This document shows, piece by piece, positions 13,401 to 25,470 of a stretch of 64,000 bases of DNA. Every line of letters starts with the position of its first letter. Positions within the stretch are counted from its first letter, which is position 1. The DNA is taken from contig NC_080062.1 in NCBI RefSeq assembly GCF_026212465.1, positions 7,969,817 to 8,033,816 of the forward strand, read 5' to 3'. This DNA is from Amaranthus tricolor (Eukaryota; Streptophyta; Magnoliopsida; Caryophyllales; Amaranthaceae). The position numbers and the translations under genes are program-made. The notes under the pieces are model-generated. The model saw only the letters and a program-made list of their open reading frames with translations. It ran no database searches and was not told the origin of the DNA.

Positions 13401-15512
13401 ATGAAGCGATCCTTTGAAGAAGTTGCTAATAATGTGAAGCCTGTGTTCTTGACTAAAGCACAGAGAGAGCAGTTGGCTCTGCAAAGGAGACAAGAAGAAG
13501 TTGCTGAACAGAGACGTCGTGCTGAACTTCTTAAAGGCCATTCTTCTGACAAAGAATCCTTAGATTCTTCTCATCACCGCTCCTCTCGTGATGGTGATCG
13601 TGATCGTTATCGTGACCGTGACCGTGATCGAGAGAGGGAGCGTGAACGAGAAAGAGAGCGTGATCGTGAGAGAGAGCGTGATCGTGACATTGAGAGGCGG
13701 AATCGTGAGAAGGAACGTGAAGAGGAGAGCAAAGCTAGGGATCGGGCAAGGCTAGAGAAGTTGACGGAGAGAGAGAGGGAAAAGGAACTAGAGCTTATTA
13801 AAGAGCAGTATTTAGGTTCAAAGAAGCCAAAGAAGCGAGTGATAAAGCCTAGTGAGAAGTTCCGCTTCTCCTTTGATTGGGAGAACACTGAAGACACCTC
13901 TCGTGATATGAATGCCCTGTATCAGAATCCTCATGAGGCTCAGCTGTTGTTTGGTAGAGGATTTCGAGCGGGAATAGACCGTAGGGAGCAGAAGAAGCTG
14001 GCTGCTAAAAATGAAGTCGAGTTACGTGAGGAAATTCGCCGAAAAGATGGCACTGAAGAGAATCCAGAGGAAGCTGCTGCACTACGACGCCGGGAGCAAG
14101 CTGCTGAAAAGTACGAAAGCCATGATATGAGGGTTGATCGCCACTGGTCTGAAAAGAGGCTTGAAGAAATGACAGACAGGGACTGGAGAATTTTCAGGGA
14201 GGACTTTAATATATCTTATAAAGGTTCAAGGATACCTAGGCCAATGAGGAATTGGGTGGAGAGTAAATTGAGTTCAGAGCTGCTGAAAGCTGTGGAGCGA
14301 GCTGGCTACAAGACTCCTTCTCCTATTCAGATGGCAGCTATTCCGTTGGGACTTCAGCAACGAGACGTCATTGGCATTGCGGAGACTGGTTCGGGTAAGA
14401 CGGCTGCTTTTGTTCTTCCTATGTTGGCTTACATTACTAGGCTGCCACCGATTACTGAGGAGAATGAGGCTGAGGGTCCTTATGCTGTTGTTATGGCTCC
14501 TACCCGTGAACTCGCACAACAGATTGAAGAAGAAACCGTTAAGTTTGCACACTATCTGGGCATCAAGGTTGTCTCCATTGTTGGTGGGCAATCCATCGAG
14601 GAGCAAGGATTTAAAATCAGACAGGGCTGTGAGATTGTTATTGCAACTCCTGGACGTCTCTTGGATTGTCTGGAAAGGCGTTATGTTGTTCTAAATCAAT
14701 GCAATTATGTTGTTCTTGATGAGGCTGATCGGATGATAGATATGGGTTTTGAGCCACAGGTTGTTGGTGTCTTGGAGGCAATGCCTTCTAGTAATATGAA
14801 GCCTGAGAATGAAGAAGAGGAGCTTGATGAGAGAAAGATTTACCGGACCACCTATATGTTTAGCGCAACTATGCCACCTGCTGTTGAGCGGCTAGCCAGG
14901 AAGTTCTTAAGGAATCCTGTAGTGGTAACTATTGGCACAGCTGGGAAAGCCACTGACCTCATTACACAACATGTCATCATGATGAAGGACTCAGAAAAAA
15001 CTTTCAGGTTACAGAAATTGCTCGATGATTTAGGTGATAAGACAGCTATAGTGTTTGTTAACACCAAGAAGACTGCTGATGTGCTTGCGAAAAATTTGGA
15101 CAAGGCAGGCTATCGAGTCACTACTTTGCATGGTGGAAAATCACAGGAACAAAGAGAAATTAGCCTTGAAGGTTTCAGGACCAAGAGGTACAATGTCATG
15201 GTTGCAACTGATGTTGCAGGGCGTGGTATAGATATACCTGATGTTGCACATGTGATAAACTATGATATGCCTGGTAATATTGAGATGTATACACATCGCA
15301 TTGGTCGTACTGGTAGAGCCGGGAAGACTGGTGTGGCGACTACCTTTTTGACCTTGCATGACACTGATGTCTTCTTTGATCTAAAGCAAATGCTTGTTCA
15401 GAGTAATAGTCCTGTTCCACCTGAACTTGCAAGACATGAAGCCTCTAAATTTAAGCCTGGGACAGTTCCTGATAGACCTCCTAGACGCAATGAAACTCTT
15501 TTTGCTCATTGA
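13401..15512 (+). CDS. RH21: DEAD-box ATP-dependent RNA helicase 21, Prp28/U5-100K orthologue
   Basis: Nuclear spliceosomal helicase. Prp28-type enzymes displace U1 snRNA from the 5' splice site so U6 can pair. The single open frame starts with ATG at 13401 (MKRSFEEV) and ends with TGA at 15510, giving 703 residues without introns, close to the usual plant length. Residues ~62-120 are an Arg-Asp/Arg-Glu repeat region typical of U5-100K. The helicase core follows: Q motif GYKTPSPIQ (Gln310), Walker A AETGSGKT (327-334), PTREL (367-371), TPGR (416-419), DEAD (440-443), SAT (488-490), [11 protein letters not shown] (601-611) and HRIGRTGR (632-639). All motifs are intact, so the gene looks functional. 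The linker DMGFEPQV after DEAD and the short tail ending RRNETLFAH fit RH21. An in-frame TTG at 13392 is not taken as the start because ATG with a plausible context follows three codons later. Confidence 0.97.
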   Translation: MKRSFEEVANNVKPVFLTKAQREQLALQRRQEEVAEQRRRAELLKGHSSDKESLDSSHHRSSRDGDRDRYRDRDRDRERERERERERDRERERDRDIERRNREKEREEESKARDRARLEKLTEREREKELELIKEQYLGSKKPKKRVIKPSEKFRFSFDWENTEDTSRDMNALYQNPHEAQLLFGRGFRAGIDRREQKKLAAKNEVELREEIRRKDGTEENPEEAAALRRREQAAEKYESHDMRVDRHWSEKRLEEMTDRDWRIFREDFNISYKGSRIPRPMRNWVESKLSSELLKAVERAGYKTPSPIQMAAIPLGLQQRDVIGIAETGSGKTAAFVLPMLAYITRLPPITEENEAEGPYAVVMAPTRELAQQIEEETVKFAHYLGIKVVSIVGGQSIEEQGFKIRQGCEIVIATPGRLLDCLERRYVVLNQCNYVVLDEADRMIDMGFEPQVVGVLEAMPSSNMKPENEEEELDERKIYRTTYMFSATMPPAVERLARKFLRNPVVVTIGTAGKATDLITQHVIMMKDSEKTFRLQKLLDDLGDKTAIVFVNTKKTADVLAKNLDKAGYRVTTLHGGKSQEQREISLEGFRTKRYNVMVATDVAGRGIDIPDVAHVINYDMPGNIEMYTHRIGRTGRAGKTGVATTFLTLHDTDVFFDLKQMLVQSNSPVPPELARHEASKFKPGTVPDRPPRRNETLFAH

Positions 15513-18500
15513 TGATTTTGCTTTTCTGAGACGGTGTATTGATAAAGTTTCTCCAGATTTTGATTTCTAGCTTTCTGCAAAGGAGCCTCATGTGAGTAAT
15601 TACAAATGTTTAGCAATGGTTGCACTGTTCATTTGTAACTTTATTGAAGTATATCTTTCAGCTTATTTATTCTTAATCCAGTGTCAGCAGCCCACTTTAT
15701 CCCCCTCTCTTTTTCCCCTTTCCTGAAAAGACAAAGGGCGGGAAAAGCTTGTGGATATTGTTGCTTGTAGCAATTTTGCTTTCATGTTTCGTATGTGTAC
15801 TTGACTATTTATGGCTGTGTTAAAATTTGTAGCAATAAATTTGTGTTATCTGTCTACCTATTTGAAGTATTAATTTTGTTGTGTGGTTTTGATTTACATT
15901 GTATGTTCTTAATTGATATTTTCTGTTGTTTATTTGCCATTTGAAATGTCAACCTGCAGAGTCTCTCTTAGCATACATTGAAATGCAATTTGTAATTATT
16001 TCTAATGTATTGGGTTGCTGAACTAATATACTACGTGAAAATTGCCTTAAGATTCGATTATTAGTAGTAAACACACCCAAGTATTGAATGAACTTTAGTC
16101 TCTAATAAAACTGATTTCTGTTGTAAATTGTGGTCATTGTCCTGTATGGTCTTTCTGTGAAATGATGCTGGGAGGATGAATGGGAAGATTTTCTTGTAAA
16201 CGTAGCATTTGATGAATGGGTATTAGAGATTATTTTTTTTTTGAGTGAATGAATGGGTATTAGAGATCGTTCAATGTTTTTACGGAATAAATTGAACATA
16301 GTTGATGGTATCCATATTTTATTTGCTAAGGTTTCCTGTACTATTTCACTTGGGGGTGGTTTTCTGCTAGCAATCAGAATTTATGTATGATTTATAGGAG
16401 TCAGGTCCAGAGACTACCTGTATGCTGTTTTTGGTACTGTTCTGGTACCTCAAAAGCAGGCATGACTCCTTGGTGGCAGAATATATGTGTAACCTTCGGA
16501 TGTAGCATCTACTTTCTGGTTTATGATTGAATATTGATCTGTGCAGAGTTTTTTCCATGTGCTTGAAGTCTATCTATTGATGCTGCTTTCTATTTCTATT
16601 TTGTTACATCTGTTTTTTCTTCCTGGGTTTGGATGGAAATCCTGCTTATGACCCTGGGAAATAGTTCAGACTGGAGCCACTGTTTCAATATTCTATTTTG
16701 GTTTTGAGCAGGCACAAGAGGTGCGACCCAGTAACAATTGCAAATCATAAAAGCACAGGCAAGTATTCTTCTATAATTACTTTTTGAATTTGCACTTACT
16801 ATCCGCTTGAGGGTGGTAAAGCTTCATATAGCAAGGTAAAATCTGTACCTTTTTCATATTTTCTTAGAATTTGAAGTTCCATGAATATGTAATGAAGTGG
16901 CTTGGATTAAATAGGGATGTTGTAGCTTTTAGATTAAGGTGAGGCCAGCTATGTAGGCAATGAATGAAGGCTTGTTATCAACAAGGATCTAAATAATTCT
17001 TGAAGGTGAAGGGGAAGGTGACCGACATGTTAAATTTAGTTTGTAAACAGCTTTGTGCTCGAGGATTCTGCAGTATATAACTATTAGATTAGGATGAAGG
17101 ATACTGAAATATATCTGTGGCTTCACTTGTTGTGGATACTCACAGTTCAATCTTCTAAGTTGTTCCTTAGATAGTTATCTTTATGGAAATACTGAGACAC
17201 CAGTTATACAGCTGTGTTAATTTATCTGATGTTAGCAATGCAATGGGAGTCCAATCTGTTCTTGATTCAGCCTTGGATATGCGCAGCTGGGCTAGATTTT
17301 AGTTTGATATATCTAATTGTAGTGCCTACGGAATGCCTCTTGATGTTGCTTATTATAATTCATAAATAGGTTCCAACCCTTGATATGTGATATTTAGGTG
17401 ATTGAGTCCACCCGCTGTTGCATAGTGTTGGAATGGAAGTTAAGATGGTAGGTTATTCACTTTTTCTCCTTTTTAAGCGGATTTTGGAAAGGGCGATGAA
17501 ATTAGCGTGGAGAAAAAACATTGAGATTAGGTTCCTGCGCGTAATCTTTGTGCATAGTTTGATCGTCCTTGAGGTATTGGGAGAGTCCTTGTTGTACATG
17601 AAAAGGATATGTCAGCTTCCGTCACAATTTTTGTTAAATCTATTTATTAATGGAGGCTAAAAATAATGGTATTGGAGTAATTTGAGTAAATTTGAGGTTG
17701 TTGTCTGATTTATGTCAAGATTAGCCACAACGCTATTCTGCCAGCTGAACCTGGTTCACCTGAATAGATTTTTTTCGACGTTGTTGGATGAATCCTTTGT
17801 TAAAACGACATAACTTCTGCAATTCATTAATTGATCATTTGTTTGTGGGTTTATAATCTAGTGTTACTTATGGGCTTTGGGATTTATGTTTTGGTAAGTT
17901 GAGTAATGCTTGTTCAAGGATGATAAGCTTTCCACCTTAATCCTTATGGAAACTGATGTAGAAAAAGAAATATTCTAGAATATTTGAGCTCTAGATACAT
18001 TGATTAAGCCTTTTAGAGGTGTATGATTCAATAATGGTATGTTCAGCTTGGAGAAAATGAAAGGATGGGATTTTTTTTTTTTGAATAGCAAACGAGGAGC
18101 GAAGACTTTTTGATAGCAAAAGAGGAGGAGAGACATACGGAGGAACAAGAATTGGAGCAAATAGATTCACAATTTGTATAATGACACAACTTTTGGCGGT
18201 GCAGGTTGTACACTTTTGTTATGAATTTGTATTATGGAACATCAAGCAGGTTGTTAAGGCCAATGCACAAGCCACAAATCATATGTATATTGCGGAAATT
18301 CTTTACGATTTACCATTGTTCACTTAGTGATATGTTAAGTTGTAAAATGAAAATTTGGCTAATTGAGTGTTAAGTAGAGTAACATGTTTGAAGTTTGAAC
18401 AATTGAGTTCTATGGAGTTGGCACAAAACCTCTCCCTGTCTAAGACATCAGGGAAGAACCAGTAGGAAATGTCATCAAGGCGAACAAATATTTGCTGCTT

Positions 18501-18960
18501 ATTTTATTATTTGCAAGTCATGCCATCTTCATGGATTACGAAGATTATGCTATGTCCCACAAAATATGGCAACAACAAACAACTCAAATCACCTACCATT
18601 GAAGGTGGAGAAGGAATGGATTTGAAATCATAGTGTACACTTGTATTATAGAGAATTCCAAGGAAAATAGGTTTGATGTGTCAATTTTTTTCATCTTGAT
18701 TTGATGAAACATCAGTCAATTTTTGCTTTATTGACTTCTATGGTATGGATCATGGATGTATTCCCAAAACTAAAGAGGGTAGCATGTTGATGCTTGAAAG
18801 CATAGTTAACAATGTCCTAAGTTTTGGTGGCATAAAATGATTAGTTAATTGTAAGACTACTACTCAAGTTTTCTAAACTCACATCTTCTGTTGGGCGACA
18901 TATTATGCTCTATGTTGCGGCCTACCTCGATTAAACTGAACATAGATCATGAATTATCCC
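15513..18960. other. Helicase 3' flank and gene-poor spacer
   Basis: The first ~350 bp probably hold the 3' UTR (an aataaa lies at about 15834). The rest is T-rich with no supported gene. A short direct repeat, gaatgggtattagagat, occurs near 16214 and 16252. Small open frames here show no family resemblance. Confidence 0.5.
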
Positions 18961-18974
18961 CGTTACAATTGATG

Positions 18975-19090
18975 GATGGAATAATACCAAGCCTTATAGA
19001 AGGTTGGTAGCTCAAGGCTAAGTTTTCGACTTACATTCGTCTCAAAGATTGGGAATAGACTATGAGGAGGCTGTAGTGGGAGCCACAACA
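18975..19090 (+). pseudogene. Possible relic of a Ty1/copia reverse-transcriptase segment
   Basis: One frame reads YRRLVAQG, a stop, about 11 unrelated residues, then QRLGIDYEEAV. This resembles the copia polymerase stretch 'YKARLVAKG..Q..GIDYEETF'. Both halves are in the same frame but separated by a stop codon and extra residues. No terminal repeats were found around it. The match is short, so this is a weak call. Confidence 0.35.
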
Positions 19091-20169
19091 TTAAAATTCT
19101 TATGTCTTCAAACTTAGTTAAAATTTTAAAATTCCTTGTCAATTTTGAATTATGCCTTCATGAACTTTAGTTTGATTCTTCTGAAAATCTCATAAGCTAA
19201 AGAGGTGGTGTTGTCTTTTGGGGAAGGGGTGTTGTTCGTCCCAGACGGAGCAGTTTTCGAGGAGGAATTGTGGTTGAGGGGTTGTGACGGGGTTAGAGAT
19301 TAGGGTTGAGTGGTATAGTTGGTGAAGTGGTGTTTTTTTTTTAAAAAAAAAATTATTTTTATTTTTAAAATTTTTTTTATTCAAAGTATTTGATTTTCAA
19401 TTTTATTTTTTTAAAAATTAACCATTAAAATTATGGTATATTGTGAGCAAACATAGCCAAAGTTGAATTATTAAAAAATTATCCAAAGATAAGGTTTTCA
19501 AATTGAATGGATAAAAGGTTGGATTATTAGATATTAATGTTGAATTTTTTCATTTTAAATTTGTTTTTTTAATGTTAAATCAGACAATTAAAAAAATTAC
19601 ATGACAATAATAATGAGTATCATTAACCGATATTACAAAGTAAGTTAATATACGTAGATACATAGAAAATGAAAAATAATTAGTTTGAAAGCATGATTTA
19701 TTTTTCTTTCAAACAAGTGCTTGTATTAAGTGTTTTAATAAAATTAATTAATTTAAGTTACAAGTAAGTAAATATAGTTCAAATTGTTTTTTCATAATTA
19801 TTTAATTATTACTCGAAAATTAAATTGTCCAAATTGATTATCATTTTAGAAAAACTAAAGCAATACCTCTCAAGTTAAAGTGTAACAATTGTGTGGGACC
19901 GCCTCTCAAAGAAACAACTAAGTGTATTTTACGGTAAGGCTGTATTATATTTATAAAAATATAATAGGAAAAATTTTGAGTAGGAAGATGATTATGATGA
20001 ATAACATGAAATGAAACGATAAGCTTCATATAAAAAAATACTTCTACAATTCTATTTTGATGATATTATTATGAGATTATTATGGATGGCTGGGTGCTCT
20101 GATCCTATGGCTAGGGAGAGGATTCAGGAAGATACCTTCAGTTATTGCTTTTCCAAGTTGCTGATATTG
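19091..20169. other. AT-rich spacer
   Basis: Mostly A/T runs. Around 19430-19545 there are fragments similar to the 'ggttggattattag' arms of the foldback element at 30985-31280, in degraded form. No gene seen. Confidence 0.4.
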
Positions 20170-20438
20170 ATGATTTTTTCTTCCACAATTGACTTGTCCT
20201 TTTCTTCTTATAGGTCTAACTTTTTTTGTAGATTTCAATATAAATTTTAAAATTAAATAATTTTAATTGAATTTTTAAAAATTTTAAAAAGTGGATATTT
20301 AGAAAGTATATATTGAGACGAATTTAACGAGATCGCATATGAATCTGTGTATTTTATAGATAGATGAGAAATCGTAGTTTAAATTTGACACTAAAATTTA
20401 TAAATTCTATTTGAGAACAACATATAAAAACGGTAGTA
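20170..20438. mobile_element. Stowaway-like MITE, diverged
   Basis: Its interior matches the copy at 28930-29190 almost segment by segment: aaattttaaaattaaataat, agaaagtatatattgagacg, gacactaaaatttataaatt. The right end reads acggtagta. The left end is eroded, so that boundary is approximate. Confidence 0.6.
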
Positions 20439-21663
20439 ACTTCCTTAATTTGTTGAGTATGCCCAGGAAGACAACATACACTTTTGCATGCTTTTTTCCA
20501 CATTGTTACAATTTGATTGTTAGGTTATTCTATATTGTGGCAATTTCGAAAGAGGAGTAGAACTTAGGTCATGCTACATTGGTACTCCTTCCGGCTCTAA
20601 GAGTGCCATACTTTTAATTTTAGTTTGTTAACATATTTATTTTGAGTGATATACTCATTATTTTCTTTAATTTTTATTTATACATTTTCATTTTTTTTCT
20701 CTCACTTATTCTTTTCCATAATTTATAGTTGGTTCTATCAATTTTGTAATACATGTGTGTCGCAGAACTGTAAAAATAGTCGATTGAATGGGTTGCATAC
20801 TTGCGGGTTAGGTGACTTTTAGGCAAGTTAATTATTTTGAGTCGGATCAGTTACGAATTTGATCTTGTCAGGTATTGTTCAAATTTGGGTTGACTTAACG
20901 GGTCAATGATTTAAAAAAATATATTTTATCATTAATTTTGTTCATAAAATATGTGTATAATAAATTTTTTATTGTTACTAAAAATATTTATAAATATACT
21001 TATTTAAGGCTACAATAAAAAATATTGACTTAAAATAAAATTAACAAGAAATCTAGAGAATTATGACTCAAATAATAATGCGGAACTACAAACAAATCAA
21101 AATGAACGAGTTTAGATTTTGATTAAGCTTCACGTAATTTTTCCGGTCATTTAAAATAGAATGATTTTCGAGTTATGGATAAAAAGTTATAATTGACGAT
21201 AAAGAGATTAATTAGGTTTGGTTAAAATGGGAAATTGATAGACGGTAGTGTGTTTAGATATGGAGTGACTTTGATGGGATGTTTGAATTTGTCCTGTTTC
21301 TTCATTTTGTCGTCTTACATTTATTATGTCTTCTATATGCAAACTGCAAATTTACAATAATCTTTACTTCTGCTTTTAGTTTTTACTTTCTCTCTTTGGT
21401 CAAAATTTACGGCGATTTTGGACTACACTAACACTACTATCACTCCTACTGTAACTCTCTCTCTCTCAACTGTGTACTACTCTCTACTCTCTACTGTTTT
21501 AAAAGGTTAAATTATCCTTTTTCACCTGTTCCATAAGAAATGTTCACTCATTTTTTTTAAAATAAAATAGAATATTTTAGTAGATGAAATGAAATTGTTT
21601 TATCATGAAAAGAATTCATACAAAAATTTCATTAGTAAAAAACATAAAAAAAACAATTACTTT
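20439..21663. other. AT-rich spacer with two repeat fragments
   Basis: A partial MITE start, tactccttccggctctaaga, lies at 20583. Around 20780-20910 phrases such as gggttgcatacttgcgggtt and gggttgacttaacgggtcaa recall the 'gggtcgggt' elements at 39663-40180, but ends could not be defined. A CT-rich tract lies near 21450-21500. Confidence 0.4.
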
Positions 21664-22092
21664 CTTGTGAGACGGCCTTAGCCGTACAACTGGCCCAAAC
21701 TCAATAATTTTTTAAAATATTCTGGCTTATTACTTTTAGGACTTAAAAATTCAACTTTAAGACTTAAAAGGTCAATTTTAAAGTTTTTAATATCAACTTC
21801 AATATTTGTCATCCTAATTTAAAGTTGAAATGAGAACTTAATATCCTGCAATTGGTTTTTTAAGTATTGAAATCCTAATTTTAAGTATTGAAATTGACAT
21901 TTTAAGTTTTAAAACTGTCAAATTTTATGATTTGAATGTCAATTTCAAATCCTTGAAATTGATCTTTTAAGTCTTTAAATTGGTCTTTCAACTCTTGAAG
22001 TTGACATTTTAATTTTGTAAAATTGGGATATATATATACAATTGGGCCGCCCAATAAGACGCGGCTCATAAGTGAGACGGTGTCACCCAATT
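21664..22092. mobile_element. Element with gagacgg ends and a degenerate ~21-bp tandem interior (locus A)
   Basis: The left boundary reads cttgtgagacggccttagcc; the right reads aattgggccgcccaataaga, followed by cataagtgagacggtgtcac. Between them (about 21730-22020) a degenerate unit of ~21 bp, roughly ttttaagtattgaaattgac, repeats about a dozen times. Non-coding. Related to the locus at 63175-63780, whose interior has the same type of unit in the opposite orientation. Confidence 0.55.
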
Positions 22093-22445
22093 TTTTGCAA
22101 AAGTGAAAACTGAATTTCCACTTGTACAGGACACGGTTTTTTTTAAAATAGTCTGGCTAAGCCTCAATAGAGAATTAATGTTATTTTATTGAATAAGAAA
22201 TTTGAATGAGGAGAAGTAAGAACTATTAACATTAAAAAAATTAATTGTCCGCTATTAATCTGTTACTAACAACGAACACTGCTATACCACAAACTTGGAC
22301 TGACAGATACTTATTTTGGGAAATAGAATTTTTCCAAGCCCATTTTGGGAACATTTTAGAAAAAAAAGCACATTTTCCTCAAATTTTCTCTATAAAATAG
22401 GAGCCTTATATATAAACAAAGTCCTAATAGTTCATCAGTTAAGTA

Positions 22446-22480
22446 TAGCTCAGTTGGTCAGTGGCAGACTTAGGATTTGA
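22446..22480 (+). repeat. tRNA-type A-box fragment (SINE relic?)
   Basis: tatagctcagttggtcagtg matches the tRNA/SINE internal A box (TRGCNNAGYNGG). No matching B box follows at the expected distance and no tRNA fold is possible, so this is at most a fragment. Confidence 0.35.
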
Positions 22481-22699
22481 GGAATGGGATTGCACAACTT
22501 AATTAAATATATTTTTAGCATGTTTAAAGTAAATTCTTAATACACGTACATTAGATTGCGTAAGATAAAACATTGTAGGACTTGGAGTGAAATTCTTATT
22601 CCTGGATTATATTCAGGAGAAAGAATATCATTTTCATATGAAATGAAATGAGAATTTCAATGACTCTTTGGTTTATAAATTGTCATGAGTACAACATTC

Positions 22700-22865
22700 T
22701 ATTGCTTTAATATCATTAGGTGGCTCTCACCTAGGGTGGGGTTTGGAGTGCAGATATACGTAATATTAATCTTAATAGTGATAAAACAGATTGTTTCCGA
22801 TTGACCACTAGTAGGAAACACCATGTGCAACTTCACAAATAAGAAAATACGTATGAAATAATAAG
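22700..22865 (+). repeat. SINE-like repeat, copy 1
   Basis: Carries ctagggtggggtttggagtg and ttgtttccgattgacc, the type of conserved stretch found toward the 3' part of many plant SINEs, then aacaccatgtgcaacttcac and aaataag. A second diverged copy lies at 50240-50400. No A/T tail or target duplication was established. Confidence 0.45.
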
Positions 22866-23304
22866 TCATTTTACTTTACTATAGACCATTGTAATTCAAA
22901 ACCAATGAATTTTAGATCTTTGGCCCCATTTAAAATATAACATGAATAAAAACTAATCCTTCACAAAAAAAAAAAAAACCATAAACTATATTAGAAAATA
23001 AGTCTAATTTAATTTTTCCAAAATTTCTTAATTATTTCCATCAATTAAAATTGAACAATAATTCACAACAATTTGATTTTACGAAATTTGATCTTTTATG
23101 AAATAAACTATTACATTACAATTACAACAATTTTAAATATTTAGAGATAAAAGGAAAAGCCATTAACTAAAAAAATCCCTATAACTTACCTATAGATAAA
23201 CAAAATCTATATTAGAAATGTGTTTCTTTAATTGAAAAATCAAATACTACTTTTATTGAACTAGTAACATGATATTTAAGTTAAGTATTAAAAACATGAA
23301 TTAG

Positions 23305-23375
23305 TTTCTGTGTAGCTCAATGTTAAGAGATATGTATTCTAGGAACGTCGAGGTTTTGGGATCAAAACCTATATT
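23305..23375 (+). repeat. Degenerate tRNA-like / SINE head
   Basis: tgtgtagctcaatgttaaga resembles an A box, and aggttttgggatcaaaacct, 30-odd bases later, resembles a T-arm/B-box region. The acceptor stem does not pair and the anticodon arm is broken, so it is not a functional tRNA. Confidence 0.4.
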
Positions 23376-23836
23376 ATTTAAATTTGTTTGTTTTTTTAGA
23401 GGATGGGATTGCATGCAATAAGCAAAGTTCACTAATGCATGGTATTCAAAATCTACCAATGTTAATTTGTTCGGCCCTTACCTGATTCTCACCATTTATG
23501 TAAAAATTCATTTTCTTTATTTCATATTTATAATGATTTTCTAATCTACACTCAAATATTAAAAACACAAATCTTTGTTGGAGAATTTTAAACCAACATC
23601 AAATTTTTTGCTTTAGGGGAGAGTTCAATAACACATTTGTATGTGATTAGAACATGAACACAACCCAATACAATGTACTCATACTTGACAGCTTAAAAGC
23701 TAAGATGATCTTGTCCGTTCTTATTAGACGATGTGCAGACCTAACATGCATTCAGCACCGACGTAAGATATGTACCCCTCCATTCAATCATTTAGCCACA
23801 TTGGAAAATGCCACAAACATTAATAAATTGGATATC

Positions 23837-24225
23837 ATAATATGAGACGGTGAGAATAATATGAGACGGTCTCACCGTGAGACATATCTTATTGAGTTAC
23901 CGTGAGACATATCTTATTGAGTTAAATAGCTTAATAATAGAAACTTTTAGCTTATGAGCTTCTTGTTTTGAAGTCGTCTCATCATTAGACAGTCTCATAC
24001 AAGATGGACTGACTGAATATAGAGTGTTAAAGTAATGAAATATTAAAAAATAATAAAAAAAGAATATAGAGAGTAAAATTGGTAGAATTATATTTAATAA
24101 GAACTACTTTTCTGATAGACTGTCTCTCGGTGAGACGACCACAAACAAAAAGCTCATATTTCTTCAATATATATTAAATAGACTGTTTAATCTATATAAA
24201 AAATGTCTCTCGATGAAATCGTCTC
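23837..24225. repeat. Cluster of short direct and inverted repeats around gagacggtctc
   Basis: aataatatgagacggt occurs twice (about 23838 and 23856). A 25-bp unit starting accgtgagacatatcttatt is tandemly duplicated at 23874-23923. Inverted forms (gtcgtctcat, gacagtctcat, ggtgagacgac) continue to about 24225. These look like stacked ends of the same element family as locus A. Confidence 0.55.
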
Positions 24226-25470
24226 ATATGTCAATTTGTGAATTTAATAACAGAAATAAAATAAATTTATTAAAATGAAAAATGAATTCATCATCCAACC
24301 ATCAAACTTTAGATCATTGCTTTCCTCATCTCATTTACTCGCTTGTAAAAATAAGGTTATAAAATTACCAATGAATCAAGAATATGATTATTTACTACTT
24401 GTGCACATGCAAATTTCCATCACTTCAAAGAAAAAACTTAGACTATTTCTCAATTCATGCCATGAATGAGACTTTGTCGCATAAGATGGAACATTATCAT
24501 TAGTTTATACTTTCCCCTACATTACAGTTGGACTTTTTATGCAATTTAAGATAATAATTTAATTATTTTATATATTAAAATATACATAATTAAAAATTTT
24601 AATTATATTTTAAAAGATGTAATTAGGTTTTATTTGATTTTATTTTTCTTACCCATTCGCTGCAATAACCTTAACATAATAACTAATTCAGATCGAGGAA
24701 AAATTAGCATATTATAAATAAAAACACGAATTAGGATACATCATAAGAGAAGAAAGAGTCGTCATGGAACATTGATAACAGGCAAAGGAGGAAAGACTAG
24801 TAGAGCAAACATAAAGCCATAGTTAATAACATTACAAACCAGTAAGTGTCTAAAGTGAAAGATAATAGCTCCGTCTATAGAAGACATTGTATCAAGAATT
24901 CTAAAACATCAGGCCGAGCCCAGTGAGAGAGACGGTCAGCAAAATGATTTTCTTGCGATGCATCATCTCCTTCTTGCGCTACCTCAAAGGCATTGGTCTT
25001 CAAATTCATAGTAACTCTCCTTTTTATCTTCATGCCTTCTTATATGCAAAATAGGTTGGGGATTTTAATCATTACGTTTCAATATGTGCATATATTGTGT
25101 ATCTTGGTAAAAGTTATATATCATGGCAATCAATGGTCGCGCGCTCTTCTATTAAAGATGAATGTTGCTTTGTTGCCCAAACGATCGCATTTCTTTACAA
25201 TGATGTTTGTTTGCTAAGATGCATTTCTTTATAATGAAATTTGTTTGTTAAGAACTACAAAGTTAAGCATTCTTAATATTGAGTAATCATATGAGGAGTG
25301 ATATTCTGAGAAGTTCTGAAAGTGTGCACGTACAAGAACAAACTGCTTTATATAAGAAGGGTGATCTCGGTATGTTACTCAGTACATAATAAAGTGACAA
25401 AAGTTATATGGTGCAAAATCACTGAGAAACAACGAAACAGTCCAAACCAGCGTAAATAGTATAATAATAA
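24226..25470. other. AT-rich spacer
   Basis: No element boundaries seen. One small open frame on the minus strand is listed separately. Confidence 0.4.
24875..25009 (-). pseudogene. Unrecognised 44-codon open frame with gene-like composition
   Basis: On the minus strand an ATG opens a 44-codon frame ending in TAG. It reads MNLKTNAFEVAQEGDDASQE and later DRLSHWARPDVLEFLIQCLL. The composition looks more protein-like than the surrounding AT-rich frames, and base composition rises locally. I do not recognise a family. It may be an exon fragment carried by a transposon, or chance. Confidence 0.2.

Larger units (their letters stand above)
22093..23836. other. Spacer with SINE-like fragments
   Basis: AT-rich and without a supported gene. 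SINE-like pieces at 22446-22480, 22700-22865 and 23305-23375 are listed separately. An A run lies near 22966. Confidence 0.4.

Noticed and set aside
13607..13897. Arg/Ser-repeat minus-strand frame resembling an SR protein
   Set aside because: Antisense of the RD/RE repeat in the RH21 coding sequence.
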